The notes below the pieces were generated by a model, which was not told where the DNA came from, made no database searches, and saw only the letters and a list, made by a program, of their open reading frames with translations. DNA of 6,452 nt from NCBI GenBank assembly GCA_031282485.1, contig JAITDQ010000220.1:1-6452 (forward strand). Reading direction: 5' to 3'. The position numbers were made by a program, and so were the translations under genes. Origin of the DNA: Tannerella sp. GTDB taxonomy: Bacteria > Bacteroidota > Bacteroidia > Bacteroidales > Tannerellaceae. Shown here in pieces: positions 1 through 5,921 of this stretch. Within the stretch, counting starts at the first letter, position 1. The number at the start of each line of letters is the position of its first letter.

Positions 1-288
1 TTTCCCGACAGAACATTCCAGCTGATAATGGGCGCCGACAACTGGGAAAACATGTCATGCTGGAAAGATTACGAAGCGCTGGTAAATGAGTTTCCAATCA
101 TCATTTATCCGCGTAAGGGTCATGACGTAACGATTCCCGAAAAATATACAAACATAAAAAAAGCGGATGCTCCCCTGCTGGAGATATCATCCACTTTTAT
201 CCGTCAGGCCGTCAAAGATAATAAAGACGTCCGTTTTTTCCTTCCGGCAAAAATCTGGGAGATGCGGGATCTTTTTAATAATACGTAA
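1..288 (+). CDS. nadD: Nicotinate-nucleotide adenylyltransferase, C-terminal part (5' end outside window)
   Basis: The frame is open from base 1 and encodes the last 95 residues of a NadD-type nucleotidyltransferase. This cytoplasmic enzyme joins nicotinate mononucleotide to AMP from ATP, giving deamido-NAD in NAD synthesis. Seen: an IMGADNW segment at visible residues 9-15, matching the family's conserved G-x-D-N/S region before a Trp-containing helix. The C-terminal ISSTFIR motif at 62-68 is the hallmark nucleotide-binding motif of this superfamily. After it come a short helix and the usual FLP stretch. The family is normally about 190-200 residues, so roughly half is missing to the left, including the N-terminal HxGH-type motif. 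The gene ends at a TAA and converges on the peptide transporter gene with 28 nt between them; no clear terminator is visible there. Identification is from motifs only, and confidence is high. Confidence 0.93.
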   Translation, partial: FPDRTFQLIMGADNWENMSCWKDYEALVNEFPIIIYPRKGHDVTIPEKYTNIKKADAPLLEISSTFIRQAVKDNKDVRFFLPAKIWEMRDLFNNT

Positions 289-316
289 AAACAGGCCGGA
301 AGCTAAAAATTTCGCA

Positions 317-1882
317 TCACTTGGCTACACGTTCGAGCCACTTAACCATGCCCAGCATTACGATCATGGAAAGTCCTGTCGCGCCGACAAATACCAGCCA
401 GCATATCCACAACGGAACATTCGCATAAAGAAGACCTCCTACGAACAGGAGGGAATTACCCACCGCCGTGGCTGCCAGCCAGAACCCCTGCATCAAACCC
501 TGCAGGTGAGGCGGGGCTACTTTGGATACGAACGACAAACCCAACGGCGATATAAACAGTTCCGCTACCGTAAGTATAAAATATAATGTAATCATCACCA
601 TCGGGGTAACGCGCATGGTTTCGATTTCATCCGCACTCATACCCGCCAGTGATTCCTTCGCCGGCAATGCAAAGGAAAACGCCATAAGAAACACGTATGC
701 AAGAGCCGCAATGCCCATACCCATGGCAATCTTCATGGGCGTCGACGGTTCTTTCCCCTTTTTACTCAATGCGCCGAATATCCACATGATTAACGGGGTA
801 AGAAACACCACAAAGAAAGGATTCACGCTCTGGAATATTTCAGCTCCCTTGATACTTGTAAAACCCAGATTGATATTGATTACATCCAGATTCACATAGT
901 CTTTCGCAAAATAAGTAAGCGAATAGCCGTTCTGGTGGAAAGACAGCCAAAAGAATATGACCACGCCGAACACGGCGAATAAAGCATAGATACGTTGCTT
1001 TATTTCCTTGGCGCTCATTTTTATTTCTTCCGCAGATAGATTAGCGGAGCTTTCCTTTTTTGTGGCAACCTTCCTGTTTGCCGGATCCGGGAATGTCCTT
1101 TTATTTACAATGTATATGACCAGAGAAATCAGCATCGCCGCGATTGCCGCGCCAAAAGCATACTGGAAGCCGACATTGAACACATCCAGATAATTATTCG
1201 AAAACGCCGCCAGATCCGTAACCGCCGAACCGTCGAGCGACACGTCATTCGCATATTTCGTCAGACGGGCGACGGCTTCTGCGGGCATTGCACTTCCTTG
1301 CGCAATATACTGGTGACACAGTTCCGGCAGGGAACCGTTATAATCCAGATGATGTTCTTTCAGCCACCAGTTGCGCACGCCGATTGCAATAAACGGGGCA
1401 AACATGGCGCCGATGTTGATAAACATATAAAAAATCTGAAATCCGGCATCCCTTTTACCTGCATATTTCGGATTATCGTACATCTGTCCGACCAGCGCCT
1501 GAAGATTGCCCTTAAACAGTCCGTTCCCGAACGAGATGACAAACAGTCCGGCACACGTGATCGCCAGGTACAGCTTCATATCCGGCACAGGCGTCGGTGT
1601 CGGAACGGCAATAATCAGGTATCCGGCTGCCATTAATATGATACCGAAAAGAATCGTTCTTTTATAATTCTTTGTTTTGTCGGCAATTAATCCGCCAACC
1701 AGCGCCAGAAAATAAATCGAGGCATAGAAAGCGGAATAAATATAGCCCGTCGTTTCTTCCGACAATCCGAATTTGGCAGATATGAACAATGTCAGGATTG
1801 CCATCATAATGTAAAATCCGAAACGCTCTCCCATATTTGAAAGCGCAGCGCCAAGCAGGCCTTTAGGATGATTTTTAAACAT
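317..1882 (-). CDS. POT/PTR2 family proton-coupled di-/tripeptide transporter (MFS)
   Basis: This 521-residue inner-membrane protein is predicted to import small peptides with protons. Seen: many hydrophobic helices; GGLIAD at 63-68 in the loop after TM2; FQIFYMFINIGAM at 148-160, which fits the PTR2 signature; a TM7 segment FFWLSFHQNGYSLTYFA at 310-326; QSVNPFF at 351-357; and a TM10 motif E441-LFISPLG. A polar insertion of about 60 residues (171-232) separates two helices, probably as an external loop. The TM1 proton-coupling motif is NMGERFGFY (16-24), so the first Glu of the canonical ExxERFxYY is Asn and the first Tyr is Phe. I recall this variant from other Bacteroidales members but cannot check. 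The ATG at 1882 gives a start typical of this group (MFKNHPKGLL). It lies 12 nt after the DUF4831 stop, so the two are probably co-transcribed. Peptide preference cannot be read from the sequence. Confidence 0.93.
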   Translation of the reverse strand: MFKNHPKGLLGAALSNMGERFGFYIMMAILTLFISAKFGLSEETTGYIYSAFYASIYFLALVGGLIADKTKNYKRTILFGIILMAAGYLIIAVPTPTPVPDMKLYLAITCAGLFVISFGNGLFKGNLQALVGQMYDNPKYAGKRDAGFQIFYMFINIGAMFAPFIAIGVRNWWLKEHHLDYNGSLPELCHQYIAQGSAMPAEAVARLTKYANDVSLDGSAVTDLAAFSNNYLDVFNVGFQYAFGAAIAAMLISLVIYIVNKRTFPDPANRKVATKKESSANLSAEEIKMSAKEIKQRIYALFAVFGVVIFFWLSFHQNGYSLTYFAKDYVNLDVININLGFTSIKGAEIFQSVNPFFVVFLTPLIMWIFGALSKKGKEPSTPMKIAMGMGIAALAYVFLMAFSFALPAKESLAGMSADEIETMRVTPMVMITLYFILTVAELFISPLGLSFVSKVAPPHLQGLMQGFWLAATAVGNSLLFVGGLLYANVPLWICWLVFVGATGLSMIVMLGMVKWLERVAK

Positions 1883-1894
1883 GATATTGAAATT

Positions 1895-2962
1895 TTATTT
1901 TGTTATTTGTTTGATTGCTCCCGTTTCGGGATAAAAAATGACTTTCACAGGTTCTTTTTTGTCTTCGAGGAGGACGGGGAGAAGCGTCTCCTGCGTTCCG
2001 AACTGCACAAACGGCACTTCCCTCTTGACAAGCGTCTTATTATTCCTTATGATCTCCACCCGCGCCTTTCCGGGAACATTATAAACGATTCCACGGGGCA
2101 GTTTAGCCTTTTTCTCGGCCTCTTTCGGATCGGGTTCAGGCGCACGTTCGAGCGCGGTGAGGTTCATATACACAGGTTCGCCGCCAAGATCATCGGCATC
2201 GAGGATACCCTGTTTGGAGGAAAAACGGAACAGCACTTCGTGTTCCAGTTCGTCTTCCGGCAATACGGACACATCAAACCATTCCGTCTCGCGGGTTTCG
2301 GAACCCGTGAAAAGCACGGTCAGCGCCCGCTCCTGTTCTTCGAGTTTTGAGATGACGATCTTCATCGCTTCGCCGTCGGGCGGCAGGTTATCGGCATCGC
2401 CCGTCAGTATGTCGGTACGGCTTTCGCGCAGATGATAGATCTGTTTGGCCGCGACTTCCGCCTGACGGGCTATCGAACCGGCCATCAGCAACTCTTCCGT
2501 ATATACCGACGACGGAGGAGGTATAGCGGCTTTGCCTTTCTCCGCACCGGCCTCCTGCGCCTGTTCTTCGGGAACGTAGTCCGTGTTTATCGAACACAGC
2601 AAACCGTCCGGCGTCAGACAGGCGAACGGCGCCACCGTTTTCTGTTTAAACTCGATTTTATACACATTATTCGGATCCGGCACGCCTTTGCTCGTTAACG
2701 TCACTTTGCCTAATTCGTAATGAACGGCATCTTCCGTAACGACGTCCCGGATACCGAGATAACGTTCCGCGTACCGGTAATAAGGCCCCGCCTTCACCGC
2801 AACTTTCGTGACCTCGGCGTTTACGATAAACGACGTCACCGGCAATGAGTAGGTTACGCCGTCGCCCGAGGCTTTCGTAGGGACAACTTTTTCTACTTTG
2901 GTTTGAGCTGTAACAGCAACGGCACACAGCAATAAACCCGATATTGACATTATAATTTTCAT
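1895..2962 (-). CDS. DUF4831 family exported protein
   Basis: The protein has 355 residues from the chosen ATG at 2962. An upstream in-frame ATG at 3076 is rejected because it would put 38 residues before a clear signal peptide and would run through the promoter. The N-terminus MKIIMSISGLLLCAVAVTA-Q is a type I signal peptide cleaved near residue 19. Cys13 is not in a convincing lipobox. The mature part is soluble and beta-rich. It shows the pattern I associate with DUF4831: GPYYRYAERYLGIRDVV at 59-75, then a D-P-N-N-x-Y-K-I segment, and a C-terminal block containing GIVYNVPGKARVEI, QFGTQETLLPVLL and YPETGAIKQI. The molecular function of the family is unknown; periplasmic or outer-membrane-associated location is inferred. 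It is the first gene of a probable two-gene unit with the peptide transporter, which hints at a role in peptide or envelope-protein handling. That link is inference only. Confidence 0.85.
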   Translation of the reverse strand: MKIIMSISGLLLCAVAVTAQTKVEKVVPTKASGDGVTYSLPVTSFIVNAEVTKVAVKAGPYYRYAERYLGIRDVVTEDAVHYELGKVTLTSKGVPDPNNVYKIEFKQKTVAPFACLTPDGLLCSINTDYVPEEQAQEAGAEKGKAAIPPPSSVYTEELLMAGSIARQAEVAAKQIYHLRESRTDILTGDADNLPPDGEAMKIVISKLEEQERALTVLFTGSETRETEWFDVSVLPEDELEHEVLFRFSSKQGILDADDLGGEPVYMNLTALERAPEPDPKEAEKKAKLPRGIVYNVPGKARVEIIRNNKTLVKREVPFVQFGTQETLLPVLLEDKKEPVKVIFYPETGAIKQITK

Positions 2963-2994
2963 TCCTAACACTTGTATTTTGAAAAATAACAGCA

Positions 2995-3025
2995 CAAAAC
3001 TAATTATTTTTTCGCAGGAGGCAAA
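2995..3025 (-). promoter_or_regulatory. Bacteroidetes-type promoter for the DUF4831-transporter unit
   Basis: Read on the minus strand, a TTTG (-33-like) at 3025-3022 is followed after exactly 19 nt by TAGTTTTG (3002-2995). This fits the Bacteroidetes consensus TTTG-N19-TAnnTTTG. Transcription would begin near 2989, giving a leader of about 27 nt before the ATG at 2962. That agrees with the downstream start choice for the DUF4831 gene. A second TAGTTTTG lies at 3039-3032 but has no properly spaced TTTG. Confidence 0.7.
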
Positions 3026-3058
3026 TTTTTTCAAAACTAAAATATTATTTTTGCCTCC
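3017..3058. repeat. Perfect 9-bp inverted repeat in the divergent intergenic region
   Basis: GGAGGCAAA (3017-3025) and TTTGCCTCC (3050-3058) are perfect inverted copies separated by 24 AT-rich nt, with centres 33 bp apart or about three helical turns. The left arm contains the -33 box of the leftward promoter and the right arm overlaps the -7 box of the rightward one. It could be an operator shared by both genes or a coincidental pairing of two promoter elements. No regulator is visible in the window. Confidence 0.55.
3046..3053 (+). promoter_or_regulatory. -7 box of the probable DUF3467 promoter
   Basis: TATTTTTG matches TAnnTTTG. Transcription would start near 3058-3060, leaving a leader of about 25 nt before the ATG at 3084. 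At the expected -33 position there is only an A/T run with no clean TTTG, so the site is weaker than its divergent partner. Confidence 0.5.
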
Positions 3059-3083
3059 GGAAAAACAAACAGTCAAAAAAATT

Positions 3084-3407
3084 ATGGAGAAAAATAATCA
3101 AAAACAGAACCAGATTCAGGTAGAATTGACGGATGAAGTTGCGGAGGGCACGTATGCCAACCTGGCAATCATTGCACATTCACCTTCGGAATTTATAATT
3201 GATTTCATTCGCATCGTTCCGGGAACGCAGAAAGCCAAGGTCAAAAGCCGCATCATCCTCACTCCCGATAACGCAAAACGGTTACTCCTGGCGCTCCAGG
3301 ACAACATCTACCGCTATGAGGAAACGGTGAAAAACGGCGGCGGCGGCAGCAGCAACCCGTTCGGCGAACTCATCCCGCCGTTCGGCGGCATAACGGGAGA
3401 AGCCTGA
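3084..3407 (+). CDS. DUF3467 family small protein
   Basis: The product is 107 residues and cytoplasmic, with no signal peptide or membrane segment. Seen: IQVELTDEVAEGTYANLAII near the N-terminus, then HSPSEFIIDFIRIVPG, KVKSRIILTPDNAKRLLLAL and a short helix ending YEE. This is the full arrangement of DUF3467, a family of roughly 100 residues whose function is unknown. The ATG at 3084 is chosen because the domain starts about ten residues in. An in-frame ATG further upstream would translate the promoter region as a hydrophobic tail. After the domain comes a Gly/Ser-rich tail (GGGGSSNPFG) ending in a Pro/Gly stretch, probably flexible. The gene is divergent from the DUF4831 unit and converges on argF', with 31 nt between stops. 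A weak hairpin (CGGGAG 3394-3399, CTCCCG 3413-3418) overlaps its stop but lacks a T-tract. Confidence 0.88.
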   Translation: MEKNNQKQNQIQVELTDEVAEGTYANLAIIAHSPSEFIIDFIRIVPGTQKAKVKSRIILTPDNAKRLLLALQDNIYRYEETVKNGGGGSSNPFGELIPPFGGITGEA

Positions 3408-3438
3408 TACTGCTCCCGCTCCCGCGGACGGAAGTTCC

Positions 3439-4392
3439 CTACAGGCTTTCCAGCATCTTTTTCAACACTGCTTGCGCCGAAATCTCACGGTTCGCGGCTT
3501 CCGCGATAACGATGCTTTGGGGGCTTTCCAGCACATCGTCCGTGACAATCATATTGCGACGGACAGGCAGGCAGTGCATGAAGAAGGCGTTGTTCGTCCA
3601 CGACATCGTTTCACTGTCGACCGTCCACGAACGATCCGTACTGAGAACCTTCCCGTAATCGGGGTCACGGTATGCCGCCCAGTTTTTGGCATATACGAAG
3701 TCCGCTCCTTCAAAGGCCTTGCGCCGGTCGTACTCCACACGCGCACGGCCTGTGAACGAAGGATCGAGTTCATAGCCTTCGGGGTGAGTAATAACAAACT
3801 CATAATCCGAGACATTCATCCACTCGGCAAAACTGTTGGGCACCGCCTGCGGAAGCGAGCGCGGATGAGGCGCCCATGTCATAACGACTTTCGGCCGCGC
3901 CGTCTTTTTATACTCCTCAATCGTAATCACGTCCGCATAGCTCTGTAACGGATGACGCGTAGCCGCCTCCATACTGAATACCGGACGACCCGAATGTTCC
4001 ATAAACCGGTTGAGGATATCCTCATTATAATCCTGTTCCTTGCTTTCAAACCGTGCAAACGAGCGTACGCCGATGATATCGCAATAACAGCCCATCACCG
4101 GTATAGCTTCCAGCATGTGTTCCGGCTTGTCGCCGTCCATAACGACGCCCCGTTCCGTTTCGAGTTTCCACACGCCATGATTCAGGTCGAGCACGATCGT
4201 GTTCATACCGAGATTCATAGCCGCCTTTTGCGTACTGAGGCGGGTACGAAGGCTCGAATTAAAAAAAATCATCAGCAACGTTTTGTTTTTTCCGAGTCCG
4301 GCGTACCGGAAACGGTCTTTTTTAATCTCCAGAGCGTCGTTAACCGCCTGTTTAATATCGCCTATATCCTGTGCTTTTGTAAAATACTTCAT
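3439..4392 (-). CDS. argF': N-succinylornithine carbamoyltransferase (arginine biosynthesis)
   Basis: This 317-residue enzyme of the aspartate/ornithine carbamoyltransferase family is expected to carbamoylate N-succinyl-L-ornithine in the acylated arginine pathway of Bacteroidetes. Carbamoyl-phosphate binding elements are visible: SSLRTR at 46-51, HPLQ at 147-150 and HCLPVRRN at 273-280. WKLETERGVVMDGDKP ends at Pro90. From published work on the Bacteroides fragilis enzyme, Pro90 marks succinylornithine specificity, whereas the acetylornithine enzymes carry Glu there. Length and sequence agree closely with the B. fragilis protein (about 318 residues) as I remember it. The ATG at 4392 (MKYFTKAQDIGD) is chosen over one at 4446, which lies inside the likely promoter and would add 18 unrelated residues. 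The gene stands alone, with no other arg genes in view. It has an A8 run in its 5' third and is otherwise intact. Confidence 0.95.
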   Translation of the reverse strand: MKYFTKAQDIGDIKQAVNDALEIKKDRFRYAGLGKNKTLLMIFFNSSLRTRLSTQKAAMNLGMNTIVLDLNHGVWKLETERGVVMDGDKPEHMLEAIPVMGCYCDIIGVRSFARFESKEQDYNEDILNRFMEHSGRPVFSMEAATRHPLQSYADVITIEEYKKTARPKVVMTWAPHPRSLPQAVPNSFAEWMNVSDYEFVITHPEGYELDPSFTGRARVEYDRRKAFEGADFVYAKNWAAYRDPDYGKVLSTDRSWTVDSETMSWTNNAFFMHCLPVRRNMIVTDDVLESPQSIVIAEAANREISAQAVLKKMLESL

Positions 4393-4443
4393 AATAAAAT
4401 CGTTTAAAATGGGGCGCAATTTCGGAAAAATCCCACACATCAG

Positions 4444-4451
4444 CAAATATA
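4444..4451 (-). promoter_or_regulatory. Possible -7 box for argF'
   Basis: On the minus strand TATATTTG (4451-4444) matches TAnnTTTG and would start transcription near 4438, about 45 nt before the ATG at 4392. No TTTG lies 19 nt further upstream; an A9 run (4460-4468) lies in that direction instead. No arginine-regulator site could be recognised. Confidence 0.4.
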
Positions 4452-4508
4452 TTCACCACAAAAAAAAATTCCACCGTCCGGCGTCGCTCTTTCAAAGCCT
4501 CCAATCGC

Positions 4509-4631
4509 ATGTTAAAAGAAGTAGAAAACATTGTACCGCTTTCGCCGGAAAGAATTGAAAGACTTAACCAAGCTCGTATCACTTTAAAAAAGATTTGGAA
4601 AAATGATAAAGAAGCAGGCATAAAAATTTGA
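4509..4631 (+). CDS. Small hypothetical protein, possible partner of the GNAT fragment
   Basis: A 40-codon ORF encodes a charged, mostly helical peptide: a segment reading VENIVPLSPERIERLNQ is followed by ARITLKKIW and a basic end KEAGIKI. It stops 3 nt before the ATG of the GNAT-like ORF, a spacing typical of translationally linked pairs. The same frame is open upstream of the ATG for at least 20 codons (RRRSFKASNR and before), so it may be the C-terminal end of a slightly longer protein whose beginning has decayed or uses another start. I do not recognise the family. An antitoxin-like partner role is suggested only by its position. It shares the upstream region with the divergent argF' gene. 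Confidence 0.5.
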   Translation: MLKEVENIVPLSPERIERLNQARITLKKIWKNDKEAGIKI

Positions 4632-4634
4632 GAG

Positions 4635-4820
4635 ATGAATATAACGAATTTTATTCTCGAACGATTAGACCCTGACAACCCTGTTGTCGATTTTGACTGT
4701 GGCGATGCCGATTTGAATAACTTTTTGTCAAATGATACCGTGAAATATCAGGAAAAACGTTTAGCGGTAACGCATATTTTAACTTTACCGGCAGGCGATA
4801 CAAGGTCCGGATTGATATAA
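4635..4820 (+). pseudogene. Truncated GNAT-family N-acetyltransferase (N-terminal fragment)
   Basis: The ORF has 61 codons. Residues 1-50 match the start of the GNAT proteins common in Bacteroidales that resemble TacT-type toxins: ILERLDPDNPVVDFDCGDADLNNFL, a tyrosine-containing helix, then KRLAVTHIL. In intact members of about 160-190 residues this is followed by a strand like VAYFSL and, later, the acetyl-CoA-binding R/Q-x-x-G-x-G/A motif. Here the sequence departs after THILTL and stops 12 residues later. I see no acetyl-CoA motif in any frame of the next 200 nt, so the catalytic part appears deleted rather than frameshifted. The fragment is therefore unlikely to be enzymatically active. 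With the 40-codon ORF just upstream it may be the remains of a toxin-antitoxin-like pair. A short gene of different function cannot be excluded. Confidence 0.65.
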
Positions 4821-4987
4821 ATTGGATTTGGAAATATTACCGGACAGGCTAAAAAAACCGGAGTTGTTACCGGAGTATCTACCTGTCGGCTGCAAATCGC
4901 CGGATCAGACATGTCCGATAAAAACAGGCCTTTAACAATTGAGAATGTTAAACTTTCATAACGTGCTGTTGATTTTTTGTTTTTTGC
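4821..4987. other. Non-coding stretch after the GNAT fragment
   Basis: No supportable gene is seen. The segment holds several ACCGG/CCGGA copies between 4838 and 4905, some weakly pairable (CGGACA near 4841 with TGTCCG near 4913). It then becomes AT-rich. It may be what replaced the missing part of the acetyltransferase gene. Confidence 0.4.
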
Positions 4988-5019
4988 TTGCGGTAAATCA
5001 AAAAAACAATTTATCTTTG
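4988..5019 (+). promoter_or_regulatory. Bacteroidetes-type promoter upstream of the AC-tract ORF
   Basis: TATCTTTG at 5012-5019 is a perfect TAnnTTTG box followed by GCCGC. A TTG at 4988-4990 lies 21 nt upstream as a possible -33 element. Transcription would start near 5024, about 35 nt before the ATG at 5060, which is preceded by an A-rich leader typical of this phylum. The site is flanked by an imperfect inverted repeat, TTGTTTTTTG (4977-4986) and CAAAAAAACAA (4999-5009). Confidence 0.6.
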
Positions 5020-5059
5020 CCGCTGGTCATGAAATAAACGTGTTTAATAAATAAAAAAG

Positions 5060-5257
<198 letters not shown>

Positions 5258-5442
5258 TAAATATATACTACATATACGCACTTTACACATTCGCGTTTTT
5301 GATCGTGAACAAAACATGTGCGCACATCAATATACATTTTTTTACAAAATGGCAGGCCATACGGCTTTTCATACGGACGCCCGAAATTCGGAAGCAACCC
5401 TTCCTGCCCTCACGTGCCCGTTCCGCTTTTTATGCACCTATC

Positions 5443-5510
5443 ATTTCGACAGGCTCAATGACCGGTACTTCGACAAGCTCAATAACCCTATTTCGACAGG
5501 CTCAATAACC
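5443..5510. repeat. Three 21-nt direct repeats, core TTCGACARGCTCAATRACC
   Basis: Copies are at 5443-5463, 5467-5487 and 5490-5510, with a period of 23-24 nt. They differ at only a few positions (ATTTCGACAGG versus ACTTCGACAAG; AATGACC versus AATAACC). I recall similar TTCGACAAGCTCA elements scattered between genes in many Bacteroidetes genomes, so this is probably a local cluster of a dispersed repeat. Function is unknown. Confidence 0.85.
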
Positions 5511-5537
5511 ATTAATCATTAACCATTAACCATTATT
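5510..5537. repeat. Four tandem heptamers, CATTAAY-like
   Basis: CATTAAT, CATTAAC, CATTAAC and CATTATT follow each other directly and end 3 nt before the ATG at 5541. They form the immediate leader of that ORF. AT-rich leaders of this kind are common ahead of Bacteroidetes genes, so the repeat could be a translation-enhancing leader or simple slippage. Confidence 0.75.
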
Positions 5538-5540
5538 ACT

Positions 5541-5921
5541 ATGTTCTACATACGAATAAACAAGATCAAGATTTTCAACAATCGCGAAGGATTCCTCGGA
5601 TTGTTCAACCGCGCAGAAATGCGTATTTACAGTTATGCGACCGCCTCATCCGCCGGAAACGGTTTGTCTGCCGGTCTGTTCTCTCCTCCTCTGACGCTCT
5701 CCGAAATGCTTTCCCTTACCGACGAACAGCGAAAAGAAAAACTGCTGGAAGCCGTGCAGACGACACTCAACCGCACCGAACATTACCCACATGGCACTCG
5801 CGACCGGCAGGATACGGCCGATACGACAGGAAACATACTGGTGGATTATACACTGTTCGGATTTGAGAATACAGCTGATCTGCCGGTAAGTAATTTATCA
5901 AATAAATTAAACGGGAAATGA
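5541..5921 (+). CDS. Hypothetical protein, 126 residues
   Basis: The N-terminus (MFYIRINKIKIFNNREGFLG, then LFNRAEMRIYSYA up to residue 33) reads like a well-formed beta-rich domain start. I have a faint memory of similar openings in Bacteroidales hypothetical proteins but cannot name a family. Residues 50-80 (LTLSEMLSLTDEQRKEKLLEA and onward) form an acidic/basic amphipathic helix. The rest (DTADTTGNILVDYTLFGFEN, ADLPVSNLSNKLNGK) is less structured. There is no signal peptide or membrane helix. Codon use and GC in the first two thirds resemble the housekeeping genes to the left, which supports real coding. The last 15 codons become AT-rich and include an AT-only palindrome (5891-5909), so the C-terminus may be truncated or replaced near the following minisatellite. 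The ATG follows the heptamer leader directly. The stop overlaps the next possible ATG as ATGA. Confidence 0.6.
   Translation: MFYIRINKIKIFNNREGFLGLFNRAEMRIYSYATASSAGNGLSAGLFSPPLTLSEMLSLTDEQRKEKLLEAVQTTLNRTEHYPHGTRDRQDTADTTGNILVDYTLFGFENTADLPVSNLSNKLNGK
5891..5909. repeat. AT-only 8-bp palindrome with 3-nt loop
   Basis: TAATTTAT (5891-5898) and ATAAATTA (5902-5909) are perfect inverted copies around CAA, inside the last codons of the 5541 ORF and 60 nt before the minisatellite. The stem is weak. It could be a sequence junction or a weak 3' hairpin. Confidence 0.5.

Larger units (their letters stand above)
5258..5540. other. Region between the AC tract and the 5541 ORF
   Basis: No independent gene is seen, and no clear TAnnTTTG box for the next ORF. 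Two plus-strand frames are open from the AC tract onward, to 5522 and to 5508. Their products are low-quality (FSLFFTSKYILHI... and TSLYSLLVNIYYI...) and resemble translated non-coding DNA. The right half holds the 21-nt and heptamer repeats listed separately. Confidence 0.5.

Noticed and set aside
289..316. Terminator between nadD and the peptide transporter
   Set aside because: The 28-nt gap has only a GGCCGG palindrome, with no stem long enough to support a call.
1360..1636. Opposite-strand ORFs inside the transporter gene
   Set aside because: They are shadows of a clearly conserved coding gene in other frames.
2963..3076. Longer N-terminus for the DUF4831 protein starting at 3076
   Set aside because: It would bury the signal peptide 38 residues in and would translate the promoter region.
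3394..3418. Terminator between DUF3467 and argF'
   Set aside because: The 6-bp GC stem with a 13-nt loop overlaps the stop codon and has no T-tract on either strand.
4910..4960. 16-codon ORF starting MSDKNRPLTI
   Set aside because: It is too short, lacks a leader or promoter, and lies in a degraded stretch.
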